From NCBI RefSeq assembly GCF_001431205.1, contig NZ_LGPC01000011.1:527596-591595 (forward strand): 64,000 nt of DNA, given 5' to 3'. The translations under genes were made by a program, and so were the position numbers. Below the pieces are notes generated by a model. That model did no database searches. It was not told the origin of the DNA and saw only the letters and a list, made by a program, of their open reading frames with translations. Origin of the DNA: Staphylococcus sp. NAM3COL9. GTDB taxonomy: Bacteria; Bacillota; Bacilli; Staphylococcales; Staphylococcaceae. Of the stretch, positions 1-8,660 are shown piece after piece (positions within the stretch are counted from its first letter, which is position 1; every line of letters starts with the position of its first letter).

Positions 1-223
1 TGTTAGATTCAGTAGCGCCACTCGTGAATATAACTTCGCTTGGCTTAGCATTAAACATCTTCGCTACAGTTCTACGCGACTCATCGAGATACTTTCTTGC
101 ATCTCTACCCATACTATGAACAGAAGATGGATTACCATAATGAATGCTATAAACATCCATCATCTTATCTATAACTGCTTGTTTGACTGGTGTTGTTGCA
201 GCATAATCTGCATATACTTCCAT
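1..223 (-). CDS. Cysteine desulfurase (NifS/IscS-like), N-terminal part only
   Basis: The first 74 residues are visible; the rest lies beyond the left edge of the window. Seen: the start MEVYADYAATTPV followed by HYGNPSSVHSMG and a TSGATESN motif. These are the hallmark N-terminal signatures of class V PLP-dependent cysteine desulfurases, which take sulfur from cysteine as an enzyme-bound persulfide. The catalytic cysteine and PLP lysine lie outside the window. In staphylococci this gene normally sits next to mnmA, so tRNA 2-thiouridine formation is the likely use, but mnmA is not visible here. The ABC-F gene ends 60 bp upstream on the same strand. The start is the ATG at 221-223, preceded by an AGGAG-like site. 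Confidence 0.93.
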   Translation of the reverse strand, partial: MEVYADYAATTPVKQAVIDKMMDVYSIHYGNPSSVHSMGRDARKYLDESRRTVAKMFNAKPSEVIFTSGATESN

Positions 224-283
224 GTTTGACACTCCTAACAATTTTATCAATGTTCCAATGATAGCACCATCTAATCAAATTTT

Positions 284-1915
284 CTAGTTGTCTGTTTCAA
301 AATGTCCACTTTCATCAATTGTTTTGTAATCATCTAATAGTTTCAATGTATCCTCTGAATTGGACCTACGATATTGATTAAATGTTAAATTATGAAGTTG
401 CTTATTAGATACTTCCCAATGGGTTGCTGTGAATCGTGATTGTAAGTACTGGTCATGTGTAACTATGAACACTTGGCCAGTGAAACTATGAATCATGTCC
501 ATGATTAAGTCCTGTGTTGCGATATCAAAATAGTTTGTCGGTTCATCTAATATCAATAAATTGGGCCTCGAGAAAAATAATAATACAAACTGAAGCCGGC
601 TTTTCTCTCCCATTGATAAATAAGTAATAGGTTCCCTAATTTTATCTTGATTGAAACCGAATGAAGCTAAAATCGTTTGGGCATAACTACATGTCATACC
701 TGCTAGTGATAACAACATATTTAAAGGTGTCTCGCGATATGTTAAATTATCATTTTGTTGATCAAAATAACCTATTATAAGTGAAGGTGTAATATGGATA
801 TGACCTTGATCAGGTTTTAATGTTTGTCTAATCAAGCTGATTAATAGTGATTTCCCACTACCATTGGGTCCGGTAAGTAAAATGTTTTCATTATTCTTAA
901 TTTCGAAATTGGTTTGATTATAAATACAAAGACCCTTTATTGAAATGCTGAAATCTTCTAACCTTAATAAATAACGTTTGTGTATGTTTTCATGTTGATC
1001 AAAATAAAATTTCCTGCTATCTTTTTCAGGTTCTTCCAGATTATTTTCGTTTAATTTTTGATTTAATTGTGATTCTTTCACTTTTGATTTTTTTGCTAAT
1101 TTACTTAATCGCTTTTGCCCAGATGGATTGCGAACACTTGTTGATTGCTTAGAAGCAGCATGCCATTCTTTAACTCTTTTAATAGTATCCTCAAGCTTCT
1201 TAACTTCTTTCTGCTGTTTTTCATAAGCATTCACTTGTGTTTGGAACTCTAAATCTTTAATTTCTTTATACTGGTTATAGTTACCCGTAAATTTCCTAGT
1301 CTGTGTTCGATTTATCTCTACGATATGACTCGCAGTGGCATTGATAAAGCCACGGTGATGAGATACATAAATGATTGTACACTTTGATTTATTCATATGA
1401 GTTATCAAATCATTAAGCATAGTTTGATCAAGATGATTAGTTGGTTCATCTAATAGTATTAAATCTTTCTCTGAAATAATTGCACGTAATAATGCGACGC
1501 GTGTTTGTTGACCTCCGCTTAAAAGGGCGATTTTCTTGTCTAAATCAGTTTCGGTTAAATTAAATAAATTCGCTTGAGTAATAATTTTTTGTTCTAATTC
1601 ATAACCATTATATGCTATATAATCAGCTATTTTTTCATAGTTATAAGTTGTTTCTTTTTTTAATTTTAATATTTCTGGAAATAAAGATAAAATGAATTCC
1701 ATTCCAGTTTCATTATAATAATCTAGCATATCTTGCTTCATAAGATATGCATTATCTCTATACTTTAAATATAACTCATTCAGTAAGGTTGTTTTTCCAA
1801 CACCATTATCACCCACGAGTGCTAGGTGTTCTCCTATTTCAGCACTTATATTCACGTGAGTTATCAGCATTCTACCATATTTTTCAAATGGTTTTTGAAC
1901 ATAATAAAAAGACAT
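284..1915 (-). CDS. ABC-F ATPase, Sal/Vga/Lsa-like (candidate ribosome-protection protein)
   Basis: A 543-residue soluble protein with two ABC ATPase domains and no membrane segment. Domain 1 has Walker A GDNGVGKT (about residues 35-42), signature LSGGQ and Walker B LILLDEPTNHLD. Domain 2 has GPNGSGKS, LSMGE and LLILDEPTNYFD. A long, charged, helical linker joins them (about 205-305). This is the ABC-F layout. Length and linker fit the antibiotic-resistance branch (Vga, Lsa, Sal), which displaces lincosamides, streptogramin A and pleuromutilins from the ribosome; that function is inferred, not shown. I chose the ATG at 1913-1915 because GAGGAG precedes it by 7 nt; an upstream in-frame ATG at 1960 lacks a ribosome site. 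It has its own promoter and a long leader. Its position between core genes suggests an intrinsic gene rather than a mobile one. Confidence 0.85.
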   Translation of the reverse strand: MSFYYVQKPFEKYGRMLITHVNISAEIGEHLALVGDNGVGKTTLLNELYLKYRDNAYLMKQDMLDYYNETGMEFILSLFPEILKLKKETTYNYEKIADYIAYNGYELEQKIITQANLFNLTETDLDKKIALLSGGQQTRVALLRAIISEKDLILLDEPTNHLDQTMLNDLITHMNKSKCTIIYVSHHRGFINATASHIVEINRTQTRKFTGNYNQYKEIKDLEFQTQVNAYEKQQKEVKKLEDTIKRVKEWHAASKQSTSVRNPSGQKRLSKLAKKSKVKESQLNQKLNENNLEEPEKDSRKFYFDQHENIHKRYLLRLEDFSISIKGLCIYNQTNFEIKNNENILLTGPNGSGKSLLISLIRQTLKPDQGHIHITPSLIIGYFDQQNDNLTYRETPLNMLLSLAGMTCSYAQTILASFGFNQDKIREPITYLSMGEKSRLQFVLLFFSRPNLLILDEPTNYFDIATQDLIMDMIHSFTGQVFIVTHDQYLQSRFTATHWEVSNKQLHNLTFNQYRRSNSEDTLKLLDDYKTIDESGHFETDN

Positions 1916-1934
1916 ACCAATCTCCTCGCTTCCA

Positions 1935-2024
1935 AGGATATGACATGCCATAAATATCATACTGCAATCAATATATGCGATTACTTAATAATAGTTCATA
2001 TTATTTACGACATGGACATATCCT
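1935..2024 (-). promoter_or_regulatory. Inverted repeat in the ABC-F leader (candidate attenuator stem)
   Basis: AGGATATG-A-CATG at 1935-1947 is the reverse complement of CATG-GA-CATATCCT at 2011-2024, apart from a small asymmetric internal loop. In the RNA this gives a 12-bp stem. One arm lies in the last third of the short leader ORF; the other ends about 10 nt before the GAGGAG ribosome site of the ABC-F gene. A ribosome on the leader ORF would melt the stem. No T-rich intrinsic terminator follows, so any control would more likely be at translation. The function is inferred. Confidence 0.45.
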
Positions 2025-2089
2025 ATATCTTTTTCATTTAAATGTAGCTTTGCTAATTTATCCTTTTGATATTTATCCAATGTCTTCAT
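1985..2089 (-). CDS. Possible 34-residue leader peptide upstream of the ABC-F gene
   Basis: A short frame (ATG at 2087-2089, TAA at 1985-1987) lies wholly inside the leader of the ABC-F transcript. It begins MKTLDKYQKDK and ends NNMNYY. The ribosome site is weak: AAGG lies very close to the ATG and AGGTGG lies 13 nt away. The same frame is open for 12 more codons upstream but has no standard start there. Its distal codons overlap one arm of an inverted repeat whose other arm is just ahead of the ABC-F ribosome site. Leader peptides that sense stalled ribosomes are known for several ABC-F resistance genes. This may instead be the tail of a decayed gene or chance; confidence is low. Confidence 0.3.
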   Translation of the reverse strand: MKTLDKYQKDKLAKLHLNEKDIGYVHVVNNMNYY

Positions 2090-2127
2090 CGCCTTAATTA
2101 AGCCACCTAACGTTTTTAATTTTATTC

Positions 2128-2156
2128 ATTATAACAATGAGCAGTTTCTTACGCAA
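2128..2156 (-). promoter_or_regulatory. Promoter of the ABC-F gene
   Basis: Reading on the minus strand, TTGCGT (2151-2156) is followed by a 17-nt spacer and TATAAT (2128-2133) with an extended TG one base upstream. This is a near-ideal housekeeping sigma-factor promoter. It predicts a start near 2121, giving an untranslated leader of about 206 nt before the ABC-F start codon. Confidence 0.7.
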
Positions 2157-2217
2157 GTTTTATAGCGACTGTTATACTTCAATATAATAACAATCACTAA
2201 GGAGGATAATAATAAAC

Positions 2218-3216
2218 ATGTACAATTTAAAATTATCAGCGCTTAATCTTGTACCTATTCGAGAAGGAGAAGATGATCAAACTGCGATTAAAGATATGGT
2301 CAAATTAGCTCAAAATTTGGAAACATTAGATTATAAGCGCTATTGGATTGCAGAACATCACAATGCACCAAACTTAGTAAGTTCTGCTACTGCTTTGTTA
2401 ATCCAACATACATTAGAGCACACATCTAAAATCCGAGTAGGCTCAGGTGGTATTATGTTACCAAATCATGCACCATTAGTAGTTGCCGAACAGTTTGGTA
2501 CGATGGAAACAATATTTCCAGAACGTGTAGATTTAGGTTTAGGACGTGCTCCTGGCACTGATATGATGACAGCTAGTGCCCTACGTAGAGATCAACATAA
2601 TGGCGTTTATGAATTCCCAGAAGAAGTAGAACAACTCGCTAAATATTTCGGCCCAGGCAATCAACAAGCGTATGTGCGAGCTTACCCCGCTGTAGATAAA
2701 CATGTACCACTTTATATCCTAGGTTCATCTACTGACTCTGCCCATTTAGCAGCCCGAAAAGGACTTCCTTATGTGTTTGCTGGTCATTTTGCACCACAAC
2801 AAATGAAAGATGCAATCGAAATATATAAAGATTTATTCGAACCTTCTGATGCACTTAGCAAACCTTATGTCATCGTTTGTTTGAATGCCATTGTTGCTAA
2901 TACTGATGAACAAGCTAAATACTTATCAACAACTCAAGCACAAGTTATGGTCAGTATTACTAGAGGTAGAATGCAACCACTTCAACCACCTACTGATGAT
3001 TTAAAAGGCATTTTAACACCTACTGAATTTGAAGTTGCGCAACAACGTATGGGCTCATCACTTATCGGCTCAGAAGAAACTGTAAAAAATAAAATTAAAA
3101 CATTTATAGATGAACATGGTCATATTGATGAATTAATGGCTATCAGCTATATTTATGAGCAAGAAGCCCAACTTGATTCTTACCGTAAACTAAAAAATGT
3201 AATAGATACGCTGTAA
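2218..3216 (+). CDS. LLM-class (luciferase-like) flavin-dependent oxidoreductase
   Basis: A 332-residue cytosolic protein of the bacterial luciferase-like monooxygenase superfamily, single-chain type related to alkanal monooxygenase alpha chains. Seen: an early RYWIAEHHN motif, VGSGGIMLPNHAPLVVAEQFGT, and a DLGLGRAPGTD stretch typical of the FMN-binding TIM barrel. Length matches the family (about 330). The substrate cannot be told from sequence. A strong AAGGAGG site lies 9 nt before the ATG. It is transcribed alone, divergently from the ABC-F gene and ends at a perfect palindromic terminator. Many staphylococci carry an orthologue of unknown function. Confidence 0.9.
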   Translation: MYNLKLSALNLVPIREGEDDQTAIKDMVKLAQNLETLDYKRYWIAEHHNAPNLVSSATALLIQHTLEHTSKIRVGSGGIMLPNHAPLVVAEQFGTMETIFPERVDLGLGRAPGTDMMTASALRRDQHNGVYEFPEEVEQLAKYFGPGNQQAYVRAYPAVDKHVPLYILGSSTDSAHLAARKGLPYVFAGHFAPQQMKDAIEIYKDLFEPSDALSKPYVIVCLNAIVANTDEQAKYLSTTQAQVMVSITRGRMQPLQPPTDDLKGILTPTEFEVAQQRMGSSLIGSEETVKNKIKTFIDEHGHIDELMAISYIYEQEAQLDSYRKLKNVIDTL

Positions 3217-3237
3217 TGTTCAAGTTAATGAAACATT

Positions 3238-3273
3238 AAAATCCCAATCTACAAATTTGTAGATTGGGATTTT
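3238..3273. terminator. Bidirectional terminator between LLM gene and the 51-residue gene
   Basis: A perfect 30-nt palindrome (3241-3270) is flanked by A-run and T-run, so it can end transcription from both convergent genes. Confidence 0.85.
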
Positions 3274-3302
3274 AATGTGTTTTACAAAAAAATTGGTAAA
3301 AA

Positions 3303-3458
3303 CTATTTTTCGTCTTTATTGTCTTTATCATCACTGCCACCAGTGAATTTATCAATTTGTTCTGAAGCTTGTTTTGCTTTTTCGTTATCAGAATCTTTTA
3401 ACTTATCAGATACAGTTTTCGCAACATCCTTTGCTTTATCTAAAAAATTTTCAGCCAT
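3303..3458 (-). CDS. Small charged protein, 51 residues, unknown function
   Basis: It begins MAENFLDKAKDVAKTVSDK and ends in an acidic/basic tail (DDKDNKDEK). It is highly hydrophilic, Lys/Asp-rich and predicted helical, with no membrane segment. AAGGAG lies 9 nt before the ATG. It sits 36 bp downstream of the csbD-like gene on the same strand and is probably co-transcribed from the same sigma-B-type promoter. It resembles small stress proteins in composition and weakly resembles short 'antitoxin-like' proteins of the MT0933 type, but I would not assign that. It is too short to be found by a length-limited gene search. Confidence 0.7.
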   Translation of the reverse strand: MAENFLDKAKDVAKTVSDKLKDSDNEKAKQASEQIDKFTGGSDDKDNKDEK

Positions 3459-3494
3459 AGTAATTACTCCTTTGAAAGTTAATGAAAACTTTAA

Positions 3495-3677
3495 TTATTT
3501 TTTGAATTTATCAATAGCGTCATTCGCTTTATCTTTTGCATTTTCTACGAATTCTTTAGCTTTGCCCGAAGTTTTATCTTCCTTGCCTTCGTTTTCTAAA
3601 TCTTTATTATCTGTTACATTACCGAATGTTTCCTTTACATTACCTTTTGCTTGTTCGAATTTATTTTCATCTGCCAT
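3495..3677 (-). CDS. CsbD family stress-response protein
   Basis: A 60-residue hydrophilic protein beginning [19 protein letters not shown]. It carries the CsbD core pattern: Lys/Glu-rich, G-N-V-K-E followed by D-K-x-L-E-x-E-G-K and G-K-x-K. CsbD of Bacillus subtilis is a sigma-B-controlled general stress protein of unknown biochemical role, and S. aureus has a homologue next to cymR as here. TAAGGAGG precedes the start by 7 nt. A sigma-B-like promoter is visible at 3712-3736. Likely bicistronic with the 51-residue gene downstream. Confidence 0.9.
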   Translation of the reverse strand: MADENKFEQAKGNVKETFGNVTDNKDLENEGKEDKTSGKAKEFVENAKDKANDAIDKFKK

Positions 3678-3711
3678 GTTAAATACCTCCTTAGCAATGT
3701 ATATAAACTAA

Positions 3712-3736
3712 ATACCACTAATCATTATGTCTAAAC
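3712..3736 (-). promoter_or_regulatory. Candidate sigma-B promoter for the csbD-like gene
   Basis: On the minus strand GTTTAG (3731-3736), a 13-nt spacer and TGGTAT (3712-3717) match the sigma-B consensus GTTTAA-N12-15-GGGTAT with one mismatch in each box. The position, 35-60 nt before the start codon, and the CsbD family's known sigma-B control support it. Confidence 0.6.
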
Positions 3737-3813
3737 ATGAAAAAGAAAATAAATCTAATATCTTCATTAAAAGAAATCATTGTGAACTATAAAATTATAA
3801 ATTATATTTCATT

Positions 3814-4233
3814 TTAAATATAAAACATATAACCGTCTAAATCATCAGTTTCTTTAAAATCAGCTAGATATTGTAAAGTTGTATTATCAAGTACTTCTCT
3901 TACAGCATCTCTCATTCTAATCCAAAGTTCTTTTTGCGCAGGTGGCTCTGATTCAATACTTTCTACAAACGTAATCGGACCTTCTAATAAACGTATAATA
4001 TCACCAGCTGTAATTTCTTCCGCTGGTACTCTTAATTGATAACCACCTTTTGCACCACGAACGCTTCGAATTAACCCAGCATTCCTTAAAGGGCCGACTA
4101 ATTGTTCTAGATATAGATCGCTTAAATTATTTTCTTCTGCTATAGATTTTAATGATACGCACCCTTGTCCTTGTTTTTTAGCTAGGGAAATCATTAATGT
4201 TAACCCATATCTTCCTTTTGTTGAAATTTTCAT
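3814..4233 (-). CDS. cymR: CymR, Rrf2-family repressor of cysteine metabolism
   Basis: 139 residues, near-identical in pattern to S. aureus CymR: MKISTKGRYGLTLM start, winged helix with SLKSIAEENNLSDLYLEQLV recognition region and RGAKGGYQL wing. It lacks the Fe-S cysteine triad of IscR-type members. One cysteine is present at position 25 (GQGC), the residue reported to sense oxidation in S. aureus CymR. CymR with CysK represses cysteine uptake and synthesis genes when cysteine is plentiful. Transcribed divergently from rarA across an 86-bp gap. Placed near a cysteine desulfurase gene, which fits sulfur metabolism. Confidence 0.96.
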   Translation of the reverse strand: MKISTKGRYGLTLMISLAKKQGQGCVSLKSIAEENNLSDLYLEQLVGPLRNAGLIRSVRGAKGGYQLRVPAEEITAGDIIRLLEGPITFVESIESEPPAQKELWIRMRDAVREVLDNTTLQYLADFKETDDLDGYMFYI

Positions 4234-4319
4234 TATATTACCTCACTTAATTCAAATACTATATATTAACATTCTATCATTTTTTACGTTAATATAGAAT
4301 TAGAAAGGTGTGACAGATT

Positions 4320-5597
4320 GTGACGAACGAACCACTTGCATCAAGAATGCGTCCGAATAACATAGATGAAATTATTTCTCAAAAACATTTAGTAGGTCCA
4401 AAAGGGATTATTAGAAGAATGGTTGAAACGAAAAGATTATCTTCAATGATATTTTTTGGACCTCCCGGTATAGGTAAAACAAGTATTGCAAAAGCGATAT
4501 CTGGTAGTACACAATTTAAGTTTCGACAGCTCAATGCTGTAACAAATACAAAAAAGGATATGCAGTTAATTGTTGAAGAAGCTAAAATGTCTGGACAAGT
4601 AATTCTACTATTAGATGAAATACACCGTTTAGATAAAGCCAAACAAGATTTTTTACTGCCACACTTAGAAAATGGGAAAATTGTATTAATTGGCGCGACA
4701 ACATCTAATCCTTACCATGCAATTAATCCTGCTATACGTTCGAGAGCTCAAATTTTCGAATTGTATCCATTAGATGATGGAGATGTCAGAATATCATTAG
4801 AGAGAGCAATCAATGACGCTGAACGTGGACTCGCTACTTACAATCCTATTGTTGATGATGAAGCAATGACTTACTTTACTACACAAAGTCAAGGCGATGT
4901 AAGAAGTGCACTCAATGCTTTAGAATTGGCTGTATTAAGTTCTAAAGTTGTTGATGACAATAGACATATCACACTAGAAGATGCGAAAGATTGTTTGCAA
5001 AAAGGTGCTTTTGTAAGTGATAAAGATGGAGACATGCACTACGATGTGATGAGTGCATTTCAAAAATCAATTAGAGGTAGCGATGTCAATGCTGCATTAC
5101 ATTACCTAGCACGTTTAATCGAAGCTGGAGATTTACCAACAATCGTACGACGTTTGTTAGTGATTAGTTTTGAAGATGTCGGATTAGCCTCACCAGCAGC
5201 TGGTCAACGTACATTAGCAGCAATAGAGTCAGCTGAGCGTTTAGGTTTCCCTGAGGCTAGAATTCCTTTAAGCCAAGCTGTAATAGAACTTTGTTTATCA
5301 CCAAAATCTAACTCAGGAATTTCAGCTATTGATGCTGCCTTATCAGATATACGTAAGGGTCATGTTGGTCAAATTCCAGACCACTTAAAAGATGGTCATT
5401 ATGCAGGTGCTAAAGAATTGGGTCGTGCAATCGGTTATAAATATCCACATAGTTATGAGAGCGGATTCGTTTCACAACAATATTTACCCGATAAACTTAA
5501 AAATAGAATTTATTATGAGCCCAAAACAACATCTAAAAGTGAACAACAATTTAAGTCTGTCTATGACAATATTAGCCATTCACAAACAAAGAATTAA
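4320..5597 (+). CDS. rarA: RarA/MgsA replication-associated AAA+ ATPase
   Basis: 425 residues. Seen: Walker A FFGPPGIGKTS (about residues 46-54), Walker B LLLDEIHRLDKAKQD, sensor 1 GATTSNP, and a C-terminal clamp-loader-like domain. This is the conserved RarA (MgsA/WRNIP1) family, which acts at stalled replication forks and forms tetramers that bind SSB. The start is a GTG at 4320 with AAAGGTG about 10 nt upstream. It is monocistronic on the plus strand, divergent from cymR, and ends at a bidirectional terminator shared with tcdA. Confidence 0.95.
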   Translation: MTNEPLASRMRPNNIDEIISQKHLVGPKGIIRRMVETKRLSSMIFFGPPGIGKTSIAKAISGSTQFKFRQLNAVTNTKKDMQLIVEEAKMSGQVILLLDEIHRLDKAKQDFLLPHLENGKIVLIGATTSNPYHAINPAIRSRAQIFELYPLDDGDVRISLERAINDAERGLATYNPIVDDEAMTYFTTQSQGDVRSALNALELAVLSSKVVDDNRHITLEDAKDCLQKGAFVSDKDGDMHYDVMSAFQKSIRGSDVNAALHYLARLIEAGDLPTIVRRLLVISFEDVGLASPAAGQRTLAAIESAERLGFPEARIPLSQAVIELCLSPKSNSGISAIDAALSDIRKGHVGQIPDHLKDGHYAGAKELGRAIGYKYPHSYESGFVSQQYLPDKLKNRIYYEPKTTSKSEQQFKSVYDNISHSQTKN

Positions 5598-5623
5598 ATA
5601 TGAAATATATCAGTATAATTAAT

Positions 5624-5659
5624 AAAAGGTAGCTCCCAAAAACGGGAAGCTACCTTTTT
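5624..5659. terminator. Bidirectional terminator between rarA and tcdA
   Basis: AAAGGTAGCTTCCC-type arms pair around an A-rich loop (5624-5659), with A-run on the left and T-run on the right, serving both convergent genes. Confidence 0.85.
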
Positions 5660-5690
5660 AAAATAATTATTGATAAAAGAGCATTTATTT

Positions 5691-6461
5691 TTATTTTTTG
5701 TCTTTAATGCGAGTAATGGGAATGTCTTTTAAAATATCATTAATTACATAACCGGCACTGATTAAACCAACTACACTAGGTACAAAAGCATTTGATGATG
5801 GTGGCATCTGCCCTTTTCTTGTTGGTGCATTAGCATCACCCACTGTATCCTTAACATCTTCTCTGATTACAATTGGACTTTCATCTGAAAATACAACAGG
5901 TATTCCTTTATGAATGCCTAATTTTTTTAATTTACGTCTTATAATTTTAGCCATAGGATCTGTATGTGTTTTAGAAATATCTGCAACTTCAAAACGTGTT
6001 GGATCAATTTTATTGGCAGCACCCATGCTTGAAATCACGGAAATACCTCTATCCAAACACTCTTTCATTAAGTGTACTTTATAAATGATTGTATCACTTG
6101 CATCTACAAAATAATCGATATCATACTCACTGAACAATGCTTGATAAGTCTCCTCCGTATAAAACATATGCAAAGAAGTCACTTTACAATCAGGGTTAAT
6201 TAATTTAATACGTTCTTCCATCAAAGTCACTTTACTCTGACCGATTGTAGTGGTAAGCGCATGCAATTGACGATTGACGTTGGTGATATCTACATCATCT
6301 TTATCGATAAGAATAATATGACCTATATTCGTACGTGCCAAAGCTTCAGCAGCAAATGAACCTACGCCACCTACACCAAGAACAACAACTGTCTTTTCTT
6401 TTAATAATTCCAAGCCTTCTTGACCATAGGCTAATTCATTTCTAGAAAATTGATGTCTCAT
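5691..6461 (-). CDS. tcdA: TcdA, tRNA threonylcarbamoyladenosine dehydratase
   Basis: 256 residues of the E1/ThiF/MoeB superfamily. Seen: nucleotide-binding VVLGVGGVGSFAAEAL (about residues 27-42), LIDKDDVDITNVNRQ, and DASDTIIYK. TcdA (CsdL) uses ATP to dehydrate t6A to the cyclic ct6A at position 37 of ANN-decoding tRNAs. Many bacterial TcdA genes lie close to a cysteine desulfurase partner; here one is about 5.5 kb away. In Bacillus the same gene (yrvM) follows aspS and 6S RNA, matching this order. The C terminus is basic and short (IKDKK). Confidence 0.93.
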   Translation of the reverse strand: MRHQFSRNELAYGQEGLELLKEKTVVVLGVGGVGSFAAEALARTNIGHIILIDKDDVDITNVNRQLHALTTTIGQSKVTLMEERIKLINPDCKVTSLHMFYTEETYQALFSEYDIDYFVDASDTIIYKVHLMKECLDRGISVISSMGAANKIDPTRFEVADISKTHTDPMAKIIRRKLKKLGIHKGIPVVFSDESPIVIREDVKDTVGDANAPTRKGQMPPSSNAFVPSVVGLISAGYVINDILKDIPITRIKDKK

Positions 6462-6594
6462 CTAAATACTCCTTATTATTAATAATATGCTATAACAAAA
6501 CTATTATAACATTATCATATATTTATATTTACAAAATGCATCATATATATCTTTTATTATTTGAAATCATAGCATTCACATTTTAAATTTCAGC

Positions 6595-6826
6595 AAAAAA
6601 AATACGCAAGACCGAAGTCTTGCGTACGATAGAGTCCGTTAGTGCCGTAGTTATATAGTGCTTGATCATTCGGCCTGTTTATAACAGGTGGGTGCCCTGT
6701 TTCTTGTTTTGCAAGTCCTCCTATTGAGGCGTGTACGCTGCAAGAAAACCCATTGGGCTCCCGGATCAAAGAGTGTTAGGCCCAAATATTAAGCAAACTT
6801 ACGAACACTTCAGATGACTATCTTAT
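6595..6826 (-). ncRNA. ssrS: 6S RNA
   Basis: A 230-nt gap element downstream of aspS, as in Bacillus (bsrA) and S. aureus. On the minus strand a TATGAT -10 box (6833-6838) gives a start near 6826. The RNA folds as a long, mostly closed duplex with a central open region; conserved blocks such as GGGCCTAACACTC and AGGGCACCCACCT are visible. It ends in a strong terminator (hairpin 6603-6626, then eight T). 6S RNA mimics an open promoter, binds the housekeeping RNA polymerase and tunes transcription as cells enter stationary phase. Confidence 0.88.
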
Positions 6827-6882
6827 GTGCTTATCATAACACATATTCTTAAATTAGCAAGAATTATAGCTTCTTACGAAAA

Positions 6883-8649
6883 TTAATGACGAATACGTAA
6901 TGAAAGTTCTTCTAATTGATTTTCTGATACTTCACTTGGTGCATCTGTTAATAGACATGTCGCAGACGCAGTTTTAGGAAAGGCAATTGTATCACGTAAG
7001 TTTGTGCGATTCGTTAATAACATAACTAAACGGTCTAAACCTAAAGCGATACCGCCATGTGGTGGTGCACCATATTTAAAGGCATCTAATAAGAAACCAA
7101 ATTGTTCTCTTGCTTGTTCATCTGTGAAACCTAAAACTTCGAACATTTTAGCTTGTAAATCAGCATCATGGATTCTGATAGAACCGCCGCCTAATTCATA
7201 ACCATTCAAAACAATATCATATGCATTAGCTTGAACATTCTCAGGTTCGGTGCTCAATTTTTCAATATCTTCCTGTTTTGGTGAAGTGAATGGGTGATGT
7301 GCTGCAGTATAGCGTTTAGCATCTTCATCATATTCAAGTAATGGCCAATCTGTAACCCATAAAAAATTCAATTTCGTTTCATCAATCAAATTTAATTCTT
7401 TAGCAAGTTTAAGACGTAAAGCACCTAAACTTTGTGCAACAACACTTGGTTTATCTGCAACGAATAAGACTAAATCTCCTGCTTGCGCTCCAGTTAGTAA
7501 CTGTAATTTTTCAACGTGATCATTTTCAAAGAATTTAGCGATTGGTCCATTTAAACCATCCTCTACAACTTTCACCCACGCCAAGCCTTTAGCACCATAG
7601 ATGTTTACAAATTCAGTTAAAGCATCTATGTCTTTTCTTGTATATTTATCAGAAGCGCCTTCAGCTACAATTGCCTTAACTTGACCATCTTTATTGATAG
7701 CATCTTTGAATACTTTAAAGTCCATAACTTCGCCAAGTTCTGAAACATCGATTAATTCCATGCCAAAACGTGTATCTGGTTTATCTGAACCATAACGACT
7801 CATAGCTTCGTTATACGTCATTCTTGGGAATGGACGCGGTACTTCAATGTCTTTCACATCTTTAACAACATTTTGTAACATTTCTTCGCCCATGTCCATC
7901 ACATCTTCTTGATCCACGAAACTCATTTCAATATCTACTTGAGTGAATTCTGGTTGACGATCAGCACGTAAATCTTCATCACGGAAACATTTAACAATTT
8001 GATAATATTTGTCAAAACCGCTAATCATTAATAATTGTTTGAATATTTGTGGCGACTGAGGTAAAGCATAAAATTCACCGCCGTGTACACGTGATGGTAC
8101 TAAATAGTCACGTGCACCTTCTGGCGTAGATTTATTTAATACAGGTGTTTCTATATCATAAAAACCTTCTTGGTCTAAGTATTGTCTAATAGAACGTGTT
8201 GTTTGGTGTCTCATTTTAAATGTTTGTGCTAACTCTTGACGTCGTAAATCAAGGTATCTGTATTTTAATCTGATATTTTCATCTACATTTTGGTTTTCTT
8301 CATTCAAAGCAAATGGAGGTGTCTCAGATTTGTTAATAATTTGTATGTCTGAAACTTGTACTTCAACCTGTCCAGTTTCAATCTTTGGGTTTACCGTTTG
8401 AGGGTCACGTTGCTTAACTATCCCTTTAATCTCTACCACGTATTCTGATCTAACAGTTTCTGCAATTTGTAATGCTTCTGCTGAAAAATCTGGGTTAAAT
8501 ACGATTTGAACATAACCTTCACGGTCACGTAAATCAACAAAAATTAAGCCACCTAAATCTCTACGGTTGTGTACCCAACCTTTTAATGTTACTTCTTGGT
8601 CTAATAACGACTCAGTTACTAAGCCACAGTATGTTGTACGTTTACTCAT
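6883..8649 (-). CDS. aspS: Aspartyl-tRNA synthetase
   Basis: 588 residues, the exact length of staphylococcal AspRS. N-terminal OB-fold anticodon-binding domain ([20 protein letters not shown]), then class II catalytic core: motif 2 around [18 protein letters not shown] and motif 3 [12 protein letters not shown] near the C terminus, with the bacterial-type GAD insertion between. It charges tRNA-Asp. As organism-wide charging of tRNA-Asn often depends on it together with GatCAB, it may be non-discriminating, but that is not visible here. Lies 11 bp downstream of hisS in the same T-box-controlled operon. Confidence 0.97.
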   Translation of the reverse strand: MSKRTTYCGLVTESLLDQEVTLKGWVHNRRDLGGLIFVDLRDREGYVQIVFNPDFSAEALQIAETVRSEYVVEIKGIVKQRDPQTVNPKIETGQVEVQVSDIQIINKSETPPFALNEENQNVDENIRLKYRYLDLRRQELAQTFKMRHQTTRSIRQYLDQEGFYDIETPVLNKSTPEGARDYLVPSRVHGGEFYALPQSPQIFKQLLMISGFDKYYQIVKCFRDEDLRADRQPEFTQVDIEMSFVDQEDVMDMGEEMLQNVVKDVKDIEVPRPFPRMTYNEAMSRYGSDKPDTRFGMELIDVSELGEVMDFKVFKDAINKDGQVKAIVAEGASDKYTRKDIDALTEFVNIYGAKGLAWVKVVEDGLNGPIAKFFENDHVEKLQLLTGAQAGDLVLFVADKPSVVAQSLGALRLKLAKELNLIDETKLNFLWVTDWPLLEYDEDAKRYTAAHHPFTSPKQEDIEKLSTEPENVQANAYDIVLNGYELGGGSIRIHDADLQAKMFEVLGFTDEQAREQFGFLLDAFKYGAPPHGGIALGLDRLVMLLTNRTNLRDTIAFPKTASATCLLTDAPSEVSENQLEELSLRIRH

Positions 8650-8660
8650 GATATCTCTCC

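Noticed and set aside
3277..3711. A 144-codon plus-strand frame
   Set aside because: It is the antisense shadow of the csbD-like gene and its 51-residue companion, both of which have good ribosome sites and typical composition.
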